Positions 7,111 to 14,563 of a stretch of 64,000 nt of DNA are shown one piece after another. The DNA is taken from the NCBI RefSeq assembly GCF_042680605.1, contig NZ_JBHUEE010000001.1:434001-498000 (forward strand), in the 5' to 3' direction. The number at the start of each line of letters is the position of its first letter. Position 1 is the stretch's first letter. Origin of the DNA: Allobogoriella deserti. GTDB lineage: Bacteria > Actinomycetota > Actinomycetes > Actinomycetales > Actinomycetaceae. The position numbers and the translations under genes are program-made. Under the pieces are notes generated by a model that was not told the DNA's origin, did no database searches, and worked only from the letters and a program-made list of their open reading frames with translations.

Positions 7111-9182
7111 GCCGCACTCCCGTCCTCGGGCGCCTGCGACTGCACGGCGGTGATCGCCACCGTGTTGACGATGTCGCGGACCAGGGCCCCGCGGGAGAGG
7201 TCGTTGACCGGCTTGTTCAGCCCCTGCAGCACCGGCCCGACGGCGACGGCGCCGGCCGTGCGCTGGACCGCCTTGTAGGTGTTGTTGCCGGTGTTGAGGT
7301 CCGGGAAGACGAACACGGTGGCCCGGCCGGCCACGTCCGAGCCGGGCAGCTTCGCCGCCGCCACCGAGGCGTCGACCGCGGCGTCGTACTGGATCGGTCC
7401 CTCGACCACGAGGTCCGGCCGTCGCCGGCGGACCAGCTCGGTCGCCGTGCGCACCTTGTCCACCTCCGCCCCGGAGCCGGACTCGCCGGTCGAGTAGGAC
7501 AGCATCGCCACCCGCGGGGTGACCTCGAACCGGGCGGAGGTCTGCGCCGAGGAGATGGCGATGTCGGCGAGCTGCTCGGCGGTCGGTTCCGGGTTGACCG
7601 CGCAGTCACCGTAGACCAGGACGCGGTCCGCAAGGCACATGAAGAACACCGAGGAGACGATCGAGGTGCCCGGGGAGGTCTTGATGATCTCGAACGAGGG
7701 CCGGATGGTGTGTGCCGTGGTGTGCGCGGCGCCGGAGACCATGCCGTGCGCCGCGCCGGTGTGGACCATCATCGTCCCGAAGTAGGAGACGTCCTGGACC
7801 ACCTCACGGGCCCGCTCGACCGTCATGCCCTTGTGGGCGCGCAGCCTGGCGTACTCGCCGGCGAAATCCTCGAGCAGGTCCGAGGTGGCCGGGTCGATCA
7901 CCTCCGCGCCGTCGAGATCGAGCCCGAGTTCGGCGGCGCGGGCGCGTACCTGCGTCGGGTTGCCCAGCAGCGTCAGCTCGGCCACCCGGCGGGAGAGCAG
8001 TGTCGAGGCGGCCCGTAGGATCCGGTCGTCGTCACCCTCCGGCAGCACGATGTGCCGCGGGCTCTCGCGGGCTCGTTCGATCAGCCGCGACTCGAACATC
8101 AGTGGCGTGACGACCTCGGAGACCGGCACCTCGAGCGCGGCCAGCAGCCGGTCGGAGTCCACGTGCTCCTCGAACAGTGCCAGTGCGATGTCGCGCTTGC
8201 GCTGCGTGCCGCGCGAGAACGTCCCCCGCGTGCGTGCCACCAGGGACGCCGTCGGGTAGGTGTCGTGCGGCGTCGTCATGATCGGCAGACGCTGCCCGAG
8301 CCCCTCGACCATCCGCAGCACCTGCTCCGGGGGACGGAACCGTCCGTTGAGGACGATGCCGGCGAGTGTGGGGTACTGATCGGAGGCGTGCGCCGCGACC
8401 AGTGTGACGAGCACCTCCGGCCGGTCCGCCGCGGCGATGCACAGTTGCCCGTCGTGCAGCCGCTCGAGGATGTGCTCGGTGTTCATCCCGGCGACGAGCA
8501 TGTGCTCGGCCTCGCGGTCGAGCAGGGCCTCGTCACCGAGCAGCAGGTCACCGTCCAGCGCCGCGAGCAGGTCACGCACCGTCGGTGCGGACAGCAACGG
8601 CACCTCGGGCAGCACCCACGCGGCCCGGCCCTCGGCGGACAGCCGGCCACGCACCTCCTCGACGAGGTCCGGGGGGCACCGGTTGACCACGACGCCGACC
8701 GTCCGGGCGTGCTCGTGAGCGATCTCCGCCGTCGAGGCCTCCACCACACGCACGATCTCCTCGGCCGTGCGATCGACGCCGGAGACCACCAGCAGGACCG
8801 GGGCGCCGAGGTTCGCGGCCACGCGTGCGTTGAACGCCAGCTCCGCCGGCGCCGCGACGTCGGTGTAGTCCGACCCGACGACGATCGTCACCTCGTGCTC
8901 ACGCGCCACCGGCGGGAAGGCGTCCACGATGCGGCTCAGTGCCCCGTCGGCGTCGGCGTGGACGTCGTCGTAGGTCACCGCCAACGCGTCGTCGTAGGCG
9001 AGGTCCAGGCCCTGGTCGAGCAGCAGCTCGACCACCGTGTCCCGTCCGGACCGGCTGCGGGTGACCGGCCGGAAGACCCCGACGCTCTCCACCCGTGCGG
9101 CGAAGAGCTGCACCAGGCCGAGAGCGATCGCGGACTTTCCGGTGTGCCCCTCGGAGGAGGCGATGTAGATGCTGCGCCCCAT
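7107..9182 (-). CDS. pta: Phosphate acetyltransferase, long form with N-terminal P-loop/DRTGG region
   Basis: 691 aa, the long two-part Pta. The N-terminal part begins with a BioD-like P-loop (ASSEGHTGKSA) and is followed by a DRTGG-type regulatory segment around residues 210-330. The C-terminal PTA_PTB catalytic domain carries LPEGDDDRILRAA, SGAAHTTAHTIRPSFEIIK and GPVLQGLNKPVNDLSRGA. It converts acetyl-phosphate plus CoA to acetyl-CoA. Start ATG 9182 lies 6 bp after the phosphoketolase stop, with no strong ribosome site, consistent with translational coupling. In long Pta enzymes the N-terminal region is known to mediate allosteric control and oligomerisation. Confidence 0.95.
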   Translation of the reverse strand: MGRSIYIASSEGHTGKSAIALGLVQLFAARVESVGVFRPVTRSRSGRDTVVELLLDQGLDLAYDDALAVTYDDVHADADGALSRIVDAFPPVAREHEVTIVVGSDYTDVAAPAELAFNARVAANLGAPVLLVVSGVDRTAEEIVRVVEASTAEIAHEHARTVGVVVNRCPPDLVEEVRGRLSAEGRAAWVLPEVPLLSAPTVRDLLAALDGDLLLGDEALLDREAEHMLVAGMNTEHILERLHDGQLCIAAADRPEVLVTLVAAHASDQYPTLAGIVLNGRFRPPEQVLRMVEGLGQRLPIMTTPHDTYPTASLVARTRGTFSRGTQRKRDIALALFEEHVDSDRLLAALEVPVSEVVTPLMFESRLIERARESPRHIVLPEGDDDRILRAASTLLSRRVAELTLLGNPTQVRARAAELGLDLDGAEVIDPATSDLLEDFAGEYARLRAHKGMTVERAREVVQDVSYFGTMMVHTGAAHGMVSGAAHTTAHTIRPSFEIIKTSPGTSIVSSVFFMCLADRVLVYGDCAVNPEPTAEQLADIAISSAQTSARFEVTPRVAMLSYSTGESGSGAEVDKVRTATELVRRRRPDLVVEGPIQYDAAVDASVAAAKLPGSDVAGRATVFVFPDLNTGNNTYKAVQRTAGAVAVGPVLQGLNKPVNDLSRGALVRDIVNTVAITAVQSQAPEDGSAA

Positions 9183-9188
9183 CGAGGA

Positions 9189-11696
9189 TTACTCGTTGTC
9201 CGCGCCGGTGGTCTGGCTGGCGTTCGGGCCACCGAGCTCCGTGGCGGTCTCGCCCACGTCGGGCCAGACCCAGTCGCGCACGTGCGGGATGTCCTCGCCG
9301 TACTCGCGGGTGTACTGCCGCGCGTCGAGGCGGGCGTCGATCATCTGCTGCTTCAACGTCCCGTACCGCTCCACGAGCCCGGGGGTGCGGTCGAGGACGT
9401 CGATGACCAGGTGGTAGCGGTCCAGGTCGTTGAGCATGACCATGTCGAACGGCGTCGTCGTCGTGCCCTCCTCCTTGTACCCGCGTACGTGCAGGTTCGG
9501 GTGCCCGTTGCGCCGGTAGGTCAGGCGATGGATGAGCCACGGGTAGCCGTGGTAGGCGAAGATCACCGGCTTGTCGGCGGTGAAGATCGCGTCGAAGTCG
9601 GAGTGGGACAGCCCGTGCGGGTGCTCCTTCTCGTCCTGCAGCCGCATGAGGTCGACGACGTTGACCACCCGGACCTTGAGGTCGGGGATCTCCTCGCGCA
9701 GGATGCTCGCCGCGGCGAGGGTCTCCAGCGTCGGCACGTCCCCGGCGCACGCGAGGACGACGTCGGGCTCTTCGCCAGGCCGTTCCGTGCCGGCCCATTC
9801 CCAGATGCCCAGGCCGCGCGTGCAGTGCTTGATCGCCTCGTCGACGCTGAGGTAGCTCGGCCCCGGCTGCTTGCCGGCCACGACGACGTTGACGTACTGC
9901 TTGGAACGCAGCACGTGGTCGAACGTGGACAGCAGGGAGTTGGTGTCCGGCGGCAGGTAGACCCGCACGATCTCCGCCTTCTTGTTCACCACGTGGTCGA
10001 TGAAGCCGGGGTCCTGGTGCGAGAACCCGTTGTGGTCCTGGCGCCACACGTGCGAGGACAGCAAGTAGTTCAGGGACGCGAGCGGGCGGCGCCACGGGAT
10101 GTGGTTGGTGACCTTCAGCCACTTGGCGTGCTGGTTGACCATCGAGTCGACGATGTGGATGAACGCCTCGTAAGAGCTCATCATCCCGTGCCGGCCGGTG
10201 AGCAGGTACCCCTCGAGCCACCCCTGGCACTGGTGCTCGGAGAGCATCTCCATCACCCGGCCGGCGCGGGCGAGGTGGTCGCCCTCGTCCGTGTCCAGGT
10301 ACCCGGCGTTCCACTGCTTGTCGGTGGCGTCGTAGACCGCTTGCAGGCGGTTCGAGGCGGTCTCGTCCGGGCCGAAGATGCGGAAGCTGTCCGGGTTGAG
10401 CCGGACCAGCTCACGCAGGAACTCCCCGAGGACGCGGGTGGCCTCGGCCATGGGAGCACCGTGTGTGGTCACGTCGACGGCGAAGTCCCGCCAGTCCGGC
10501 ATGCGCAGATCCTTGAGCAGCAGGCCGCCGTTGGTGCTCGGGTTGGCGCCCATCCGCAGGTGGCCGGCCGGTGCGAGCGAGGCGATCTCCGCCTTGAGCC
10601 GGCCGGTGGCGTCGAAGAGCTCCTCCGCGCGGTACGAGCGCAGCCACTGCTCGAGGTCGTGCAGGTGCTCGTCGGTGTCGCGCGCGGAGGCGAGCGGGAC
10701 CTGGTGCGAGCGCCAGTGGTTCTCCGTCATCTTGCCGTCGATGGTCTTCGGGCCCGTCCACCCCTTCGGGGTGCGGAAGACGATCATGGGCCAGCGGGGC
10801 CGCTCGCCGTCGGGGTCCTGCGCCGCCTGAGCTTTGATCTGCGCGATCTCGTCGAGGACGGTGTCGAGCAATTCGGCGAACCGGCGATGGACCGCAGCGG
10901 GGTCCTCATCGTCGAAGCCACCGGAGAAGAAGTGCGGGTTGTGGCCGTACCCGCGCATGAGCTCGGCGAGCTCGTCGTCGGGGATGCGGGCGAGCACGGT
11001 CGGGTTGGCGATCTTGTAGCCGTTGAGGTGCAGCACCGGCAGCACGACGCCGTCGCGGGCGGGGTTGAGCCATTTGTTGGAGTGCCAGGAGGTGGCCAGC
11101 GGCCCGGTCTCGGCCTCGCCGTCGCCGACGACGGTGAAGGCGAGCAGGTCGGGGTTGTCGAACACCGCGCCGTAGGCGTGGGACAACGCGTACCCCAGTT
11201 CCCCGCCCTCGTGGATCGAGCCGGGCGTCTCCGGTGCCACGTGCGACGGGATTCCGCCGGGGAAGGAGAACTGGCGGAACAGGCGCCGCATCCCCTCCTC
11301 GTCCTGGGTGATCTCCGGATAGGTCTCGGAGTAGGTGCCCTCGAGGTAGGTGTTCGCCACCAGGCCCGGCCCGCCGTGGCCCGGCCCGGTGAGGTAGAAC
11401 GCGTTCAACTCACGCTCGGCGATGGCGCGGTTCATGTGGGCGTAGAGGAAGTTCAGGCCGGGGGTGGTTCCCCAATGGCCGAGGAGACGCGGCTTGACGT
11501 CCTCCTTGCGCAACGTGGTGCGCAGCAGCGGGTTGTTCAGCAGGTAGATCTGGCCCACCGACAGGTAGTTCGCCGCGCGCCACCAGGCGTCGATCTGCTC
11601 GAGGGTGGCATCCTCGAGCGGGCCCGGATTCGCGTCGGCTCGCGTGGGCCAGGTGGCTCCCGATCGACCGGTGGACGGTGACGTCGTCGTGGTCAT
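9189..11696 (-). CDS. xfp: Phosphoketolase (xylulose-5-P / fructose-6-P)
   Basis: 835 aa, typical of Xfp. The thiamine diphosphate motif VVGDGEAETGPLA is near residue 183. Other hallmarks are GHWGTTPGLNFLYAHMNR at the N-terminus, TGPGHGGPG, YGHNPHFFSGG and the GYPWLIHRL segment. The enzyme splits xylulose-5-phosphate or fructose-6-phosphate with Pi to acetyl-phosphate plus triose- or erythrose-phosphate. Start ATG 11696 has GGGAG about 6 nt upstream. It heads an operon with pta and ackA, so acetyl-phosphate can go to acetyl-CoA or to acetate and ATP. The sequence alone does not show which sugar phosphate is preferred. Confidence 0.96.
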   Translation of the reverse strand: MTTTTSPSTGRSGATWPTRADANPGPLEDATLEQIDAWWRAANYLSVGQIYLLNNPLLRTTLRKEDVKPRLLGHWGTTPGLNFLYAHMNRAIAERELNAFYLTGPGHGGPGLVANTYLEGTYSETYPEITQDEEGMRRLFRQFSFPGGIPSHVAPETPGSIHEGGELGYALSHAYGAVFDNPDLLAFTVVGDGEAETGPLATSWHSNKWLNPARDGVVLPVLHLNGYKIANPTVLARIPDDELAELMRGYGHNPHFFSGGFDDEDPAAVHRRFAELLDTVLDEIAQIKAQAAQDPDGERPRWPMIVFRTPKGWTGPKTIDGKMTENHWRSHQVPLASARDTDEHLHDLEQWLRSYRAEELFDATGRLKAEIASLAPAGHLRMGANPSTNGGLLLKDLRMPDWRDFAVDVTTHGAPMAEATRVLGEFLRELVRLNPDSFRIFGPDETASNRLQAVYDATDKQWNAGYLDTDEGDHLARAGRVMEMLSEHQCQGWLEGYLLTGRHGMMSSYEAFIHIVDSMVNQHAKWLKVTNHIPWRRPLASLNYLLSSHVWRQDHNGFSHQDPGFIDHVVNKKAEIVRVYLPPDTNSLLSTFDHVLRSKQYVNVVVAGKQPGPSYLSVDEAIKHCTRGLGIWEWAGTERPGEEPDVVLACAGDVPTLETLAAASILREEIPDLKVRVVNVVDLMRLQDEKEHPHGLSHSDFDAIFTADKPVIFAYHGYPWLIHRLTYRRNGHPNLHVRGYKEEGTTTTPFDMVMLNDLDRYHLVIDVLDRTPGLVERYGTLKQQMIDARLDARQYTREYGEDIPHVRDWVWPDVGETATELGGPNASQTTGADNE

Positions 11697-11797
11697 GCCG
11701 ATCTCCCTCGTCGTCGTGGTCGGCCGCCCCGGACGGGGCAGTCGGGCCTACGCGCCCAGTCTGGCCCAATATCCGCCAGGTCGGCAGGCCGAGAGCG

Positions 11798-11815
11798 CGT
11801 CGCACTCGTGCGACG
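11798..11815. promoter_or_regulatory. Perfect inverted repeat between xfp and the SURF1 gene
   Basis: CGTCGCAC-tc-GTGCGACG, with 8-bp arms and a 2-nt centre, sits in the 170-bp divergent region. It is about 100 bp upstream of xfp and about 40 bp before the SURF1 -10. Position and symmetry suit a dimeric repressor or activator site. The regulator is unknown. Confidence 0.4.
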
Positions 11816-11854
11816 GGCGCGCCGTCGTGCCCCGTGGCCGCGGCTGGGCCGACG

Positions 11855-11860
11855 TAACCT
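11855..11860 (+). promoter_or_regulatory. -10 element of a leaderless promoter for the SURF1 gene
   Basis: TAACCT lies 6 nt before GTG 11867, identical in sequence and spacing to the guaB3 and purN elements. No ribosome binding site is present. Confidence 0.55.
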
Positions 11861-11866
11861 GGTGCG

Positions 11867-12808
11867 GTGACGACCCCCGGTCCCCGCCAGCAGCCCGCGG
11901 CGGACGGGACGGCTCGCGACGTCCTCCGCTCCGCGCTCACCCCGCGCATGCTCGGGCTGCTGGTGCTGCTCCTCGCCGCCGCGGCGGTGTGCGTGCGCCT
12001 GGGCGCCTGGCAGCTCGACCGGGCGAGCGTCCGTGGTGAGGAACAGGCCGAGGCCGAGCACCAGGCCGTCCTCGACCAGGACGTGCGGCCCCTCGCAGAC
12101 GTCCTGACGCCCCAGACGACGTTCCACGCGGACCAGCTGGGCGTCCCGGTGGAGGTCACCGGCGAGTACCGGACCGACCAGCAGGTGTACGTGACCGGCC
12201 GGTCGGTCGACGGACAGGACGCGGTGCTCGTGGTCACCGCCCTGTGGGTCAACCAGGGCCCGCACGCCGGAGCCATGATCCCGGTGCTGCGCGGCTGGAT
12301 CGACCCGGGCGACGTCGACATCGCCGGCGATGAGGCCGAGCCTGCCGGGCAGGAGACCGCGCGGGTGCTCGAGGTCCCCGACGGAGAGCAACGCGTCACC
12401 GGCTGGCTCCGCGACAGCGAACAGGCACAGCCTGCCGGTGCGGCGGACAACGTCGTCGGATCGATCAGCTCGGCCGAGCTGGCCGGGCTCTGGGGCGGCC
12501 CGACATGGAGCGGATATCTCGTCGAGTTCACCGAGGAGCCCGGTGGCGCCCGCGCCGACGTCTCGCCGACCGGCCTGCGGCACGCGCCGCCGCCCGGTCA
12601 GGCCGAGAGCACCGGGCTGAATCTGCAGAATCTCGCGTACGCCGTCGAGTGGGTCGTCTTCGGCGGCTTCGCCCTCGCCCTGTGGGGGCGGATGCTTCGC
12701 GACGACGTCCGCGGCCGCCGGGAGGACGCGGAACTGGCCCGGCCGGACGGTGCGGACGACGGCGCGGCCGAGCACGAGGCGTCGGGGGAACCCGCCCGGG
12801 GACGGTGA
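11867..12808 (+). CDS. SURF1 family protein (cytochrome oxidase biogenesis)
   Basis: 313 aa with two predicted membrane helices, one near residues 26-48 (LGLLVLLLAAAAVCVRLGAWQL) and one near 265-285. Between them is the extracytoplasmic SURF1 domain with GAWQLDRASVRGEE, TGEYRTDQQVYVTGR and PVLRGWI. SURF1 proteins assist assembly and haem a insertion of aa3-type cytochrome c oxidase. The C-terminal tail is acidic and disordered. GTG 11867 is chosen from the leaderless -10 six nt upstream. It converges on the ABC exporter operon with only 21 bp between stops. No oxidase genes lie nearby. Confidence 0.88.
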   Translation: MTTPGPRQQPAADGTARDVLRSALTPRMLGLLVLLLAAAAVCVRLGAWQLDRASVRGEEQAEAEHQAVLDQDVRPLADVLTPQTTFHADQLGVPVEVTGEYRTDQQVYVTGRSVDGQDAVLVVTALWVNQGPHAGAMIPVLRGWIDPGDVDIAGDEAEPAGQETARVLEVPDGEQRVTGWLRDSEQAQPAGAADNVVGSISSAELAGLWGGPTWSGYLVEFTEEPGGARADVSPTGLRHAPPPGQAESTGLNLQNLAYAVEWVVFGGFALALWGRMLRDDVRGRREDAELARPDGADDGAAEHEASGEPARGR

Positions 12809-12829
12809 GGGCGGAGCCCTGCGTCGGGC

Positions 12830-14563
12830 TCAGTCCTGCTGCCAGGACCGCCACAGGGCGGCGTACTCGCCCTCGGCCGCGACCAGCTCCTCGTGCGGTC
12901 CGAGCTCGACGATCCGCCCGTCCTCGACCACGGCCACGCGGTCGGCGTCGTGCGCGGTGTGCAGCCGGTGCGCGATCGCGACCACGGTGCGGCCCTCCAG
13001 CACCGCCGAGAGCGACCGCTCCAGGTGCCGTGCCGCGCGTGGATCGAGCAGCGACGTTGCCTCGTCCAGGACCAGCGTGTGGGGGTCGAGCAGCACCAGG
13101 CGCGCCAGAGCGAGCTGCTGCGCCTGGGCGGGCGTGAGCTCCTTGCCGCCGGAGCCCACCTTCGTCTCGAGGCCGTGGTCGAGCCCGTTCACCCAGTCGG
13201 TCGCGTCGACGGCGGCGAGCGCCCGGCACATCCGTTCCTCGTCCGCCGCGGCGTCCGCCAGACGCAGATTGTCCGCGAGCGTGCCGACGAACACGTGGTG
13301 CTCCTGCGTCACCAGGGCGACGTGCGAGCGCAGGTCCTCCTCCGGCAGGTCGACGAGCGGGACGTCGCCGACCGTGACGCGGCCGCCGGTGGGCGGGTGG
13401 ATGCCGGCGAGCATCCGGCCGAGCGTGGACTTGCCGGCACCGGACGGGCCGACGACCGCGAGCCGCTCCCCGGGTACGAGGTCCAGGTCCACCCCGTGCA
13501 GCACGTCCTGACCCTCCCGGTAGGCGTAGCGCACCTGCTCGGCCTCGATCCGGCCGTCCGCCGGCCGCTCACCGGAGGGGGCCCGGTCCGGCTCCACAAG
13601 GCCGACCCCGAAGATCCGCGCGAGGCTCGCTACGGCCACCTGCATCTCGTCCACCCAGAAGAGCAGTTCGGAGACCGCCGGCCGTACCTGCATCGTGTAC
13701 AGCGCGACCGTGGTCACCGCGCCCACGGTGGCCAGGTCGAGGCCGACCAGCCAGGCGCCCCACAGCACGGTGGCGGCGACCGGCAGCATGAACGAGACGC
13801 CGAGCCAGAAGAACAGCGTCACGCGCAGCCGGAGCGTGACCACCTCGGTCTCCCAGGTGTGGTTGATCACCTCGTCGGTGTGCCGGCGGCGGCGTGGGCC
13901 GAGCGCCAGGGCGTCGATGGTGCGGGCGTGCTCGACCGACTCGGTCAGCGTGCCGTTCATCCGGGCCCAGGCGGCGGAGTTACGCAGGTAGGCGGGTGTC
14001 GCGCGGCGCAGGTACCGGCGCGTGACGATCACGAGGATCGGGACACCGGCCACCATTGCGATCGCCACGAGCGGCGAGGCGAGTACCGCGGCCAACACGG
14101 TGAGCAGGATGGTCGCGGACATCACGAGCACCTGCGGCACGCCGAAGCGGACCATCCACTGGATGCGGTCGACGTCGTTCGTGGTGCGGCCGAGCAGATC
14201 CCCGGTCCCGGCACGCTCGACCGTGGACAGCGGGAGATGGGTCACGGTGGTCAGGAAGGTCTCGCGCAGTTCGGCGAAGACCTCCTCGCCGAGCACCATC
14301 GCCGCGCGGTGGGCGAACCTGGTCATCACCGCCTGGACCAGCACCACGGCGACCAGCACCCAGCCGAGCCGGTTGACGACGTCGGCCGTGGTCCCGGTCG
14401 CGACGGCGTCGACCAGCCGGCCCAGCAGGAACGGCAGCGCGAGGGCGCCGACGGTCGCCAGGGCCTGCAGCCCCACGACGCGTGCCAGGCGTCCTCGGTA
14501 GCGACGCAGCAGGTCGAGCGCGAGGCGCCGGACCGTCGGAGTGTCGGCGATGGGCAGGTGCAT
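12830..14563 (-). CDS. ABC exporter subunit B (TMD-NBD), ATP-binding motifs intact, signature degenerate
   Basis: 577 aa: a six-helix exporter membrane domain (about residues 15-300), then a nucleotide-binding domain. The NBD has an intact Walker A (GPSGAGKST), Q-loop (VTQEHHVF), Walker B (TLVLDEATSLLD) and H-loop (AIAHRL). Its signature motif is not LSGGQ but LTPAQAQQLALAR. The partner gene immediately upstream has the opposite pattern, so the pair should form a heterodimer with one functional ATP site. The start ATG 14563 overlaps the partner's stop by 1 nt (TGATG). Substrate unknown; multidrug, lipid or peptide export are all possible. Confidence 0.9.
   Translation of the reverse strand: MHLPIADTPTVRRLALDLLRRYRGRLARVVGLQALATVGALALPFLLGRLVDAVATGTTADVVNRLGWVLVAVVLVQAVMTRFAHRAAMVLGEEVFAELRETFLTTVTHLPLSTVERAGTGDLLGRTTNDVDRIQWMVRFGVPQVLVMSATILLTVLAAVLASPLVAIAMVAGVPILVIVTRRYLRRATPAYLRNSAAWARMNGTLTESVEHARTIDALALGPRRRRHTDEVINHTWETEVVTLRLRVTLFFWLGVSFMLPVAATVLWGAWLVGLDLATVGAVTTVALYTMQVRPAVSELLFWVDEMQVAVASLARIFGVGLVEPDRAPSGERPADGRIEAEQVRYAYREGQDVLHGVDLDLVPGERLAVVGPSGAGKSTLGRMLAGIHPPTGGRVTVGDVPLVDLPEEDLRSHVALVTQEHHVFVGTLADNLRLADAAADEERMCRALAAVDATDWVNGLDHGLETKVGSGGKELTPAQAQQLALARLVLLDPHTLVLDEATSLLDPRAARHLERSLSAVLEGRTVVAIAHRLHTAHDADRVAVVEDGRIVELGPHEELVAAEGEYAALWRSWQQD

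Noticed and set aside
8052..11681. A 1209-codon plus-strand open frame antisense to pta and xfp
   Set aside because: It lies opposite two certain genes, its translation is low-complexity (Arg/Val/Asp-rich) with no recognisable domain, and such frames arise from high GC third positions.
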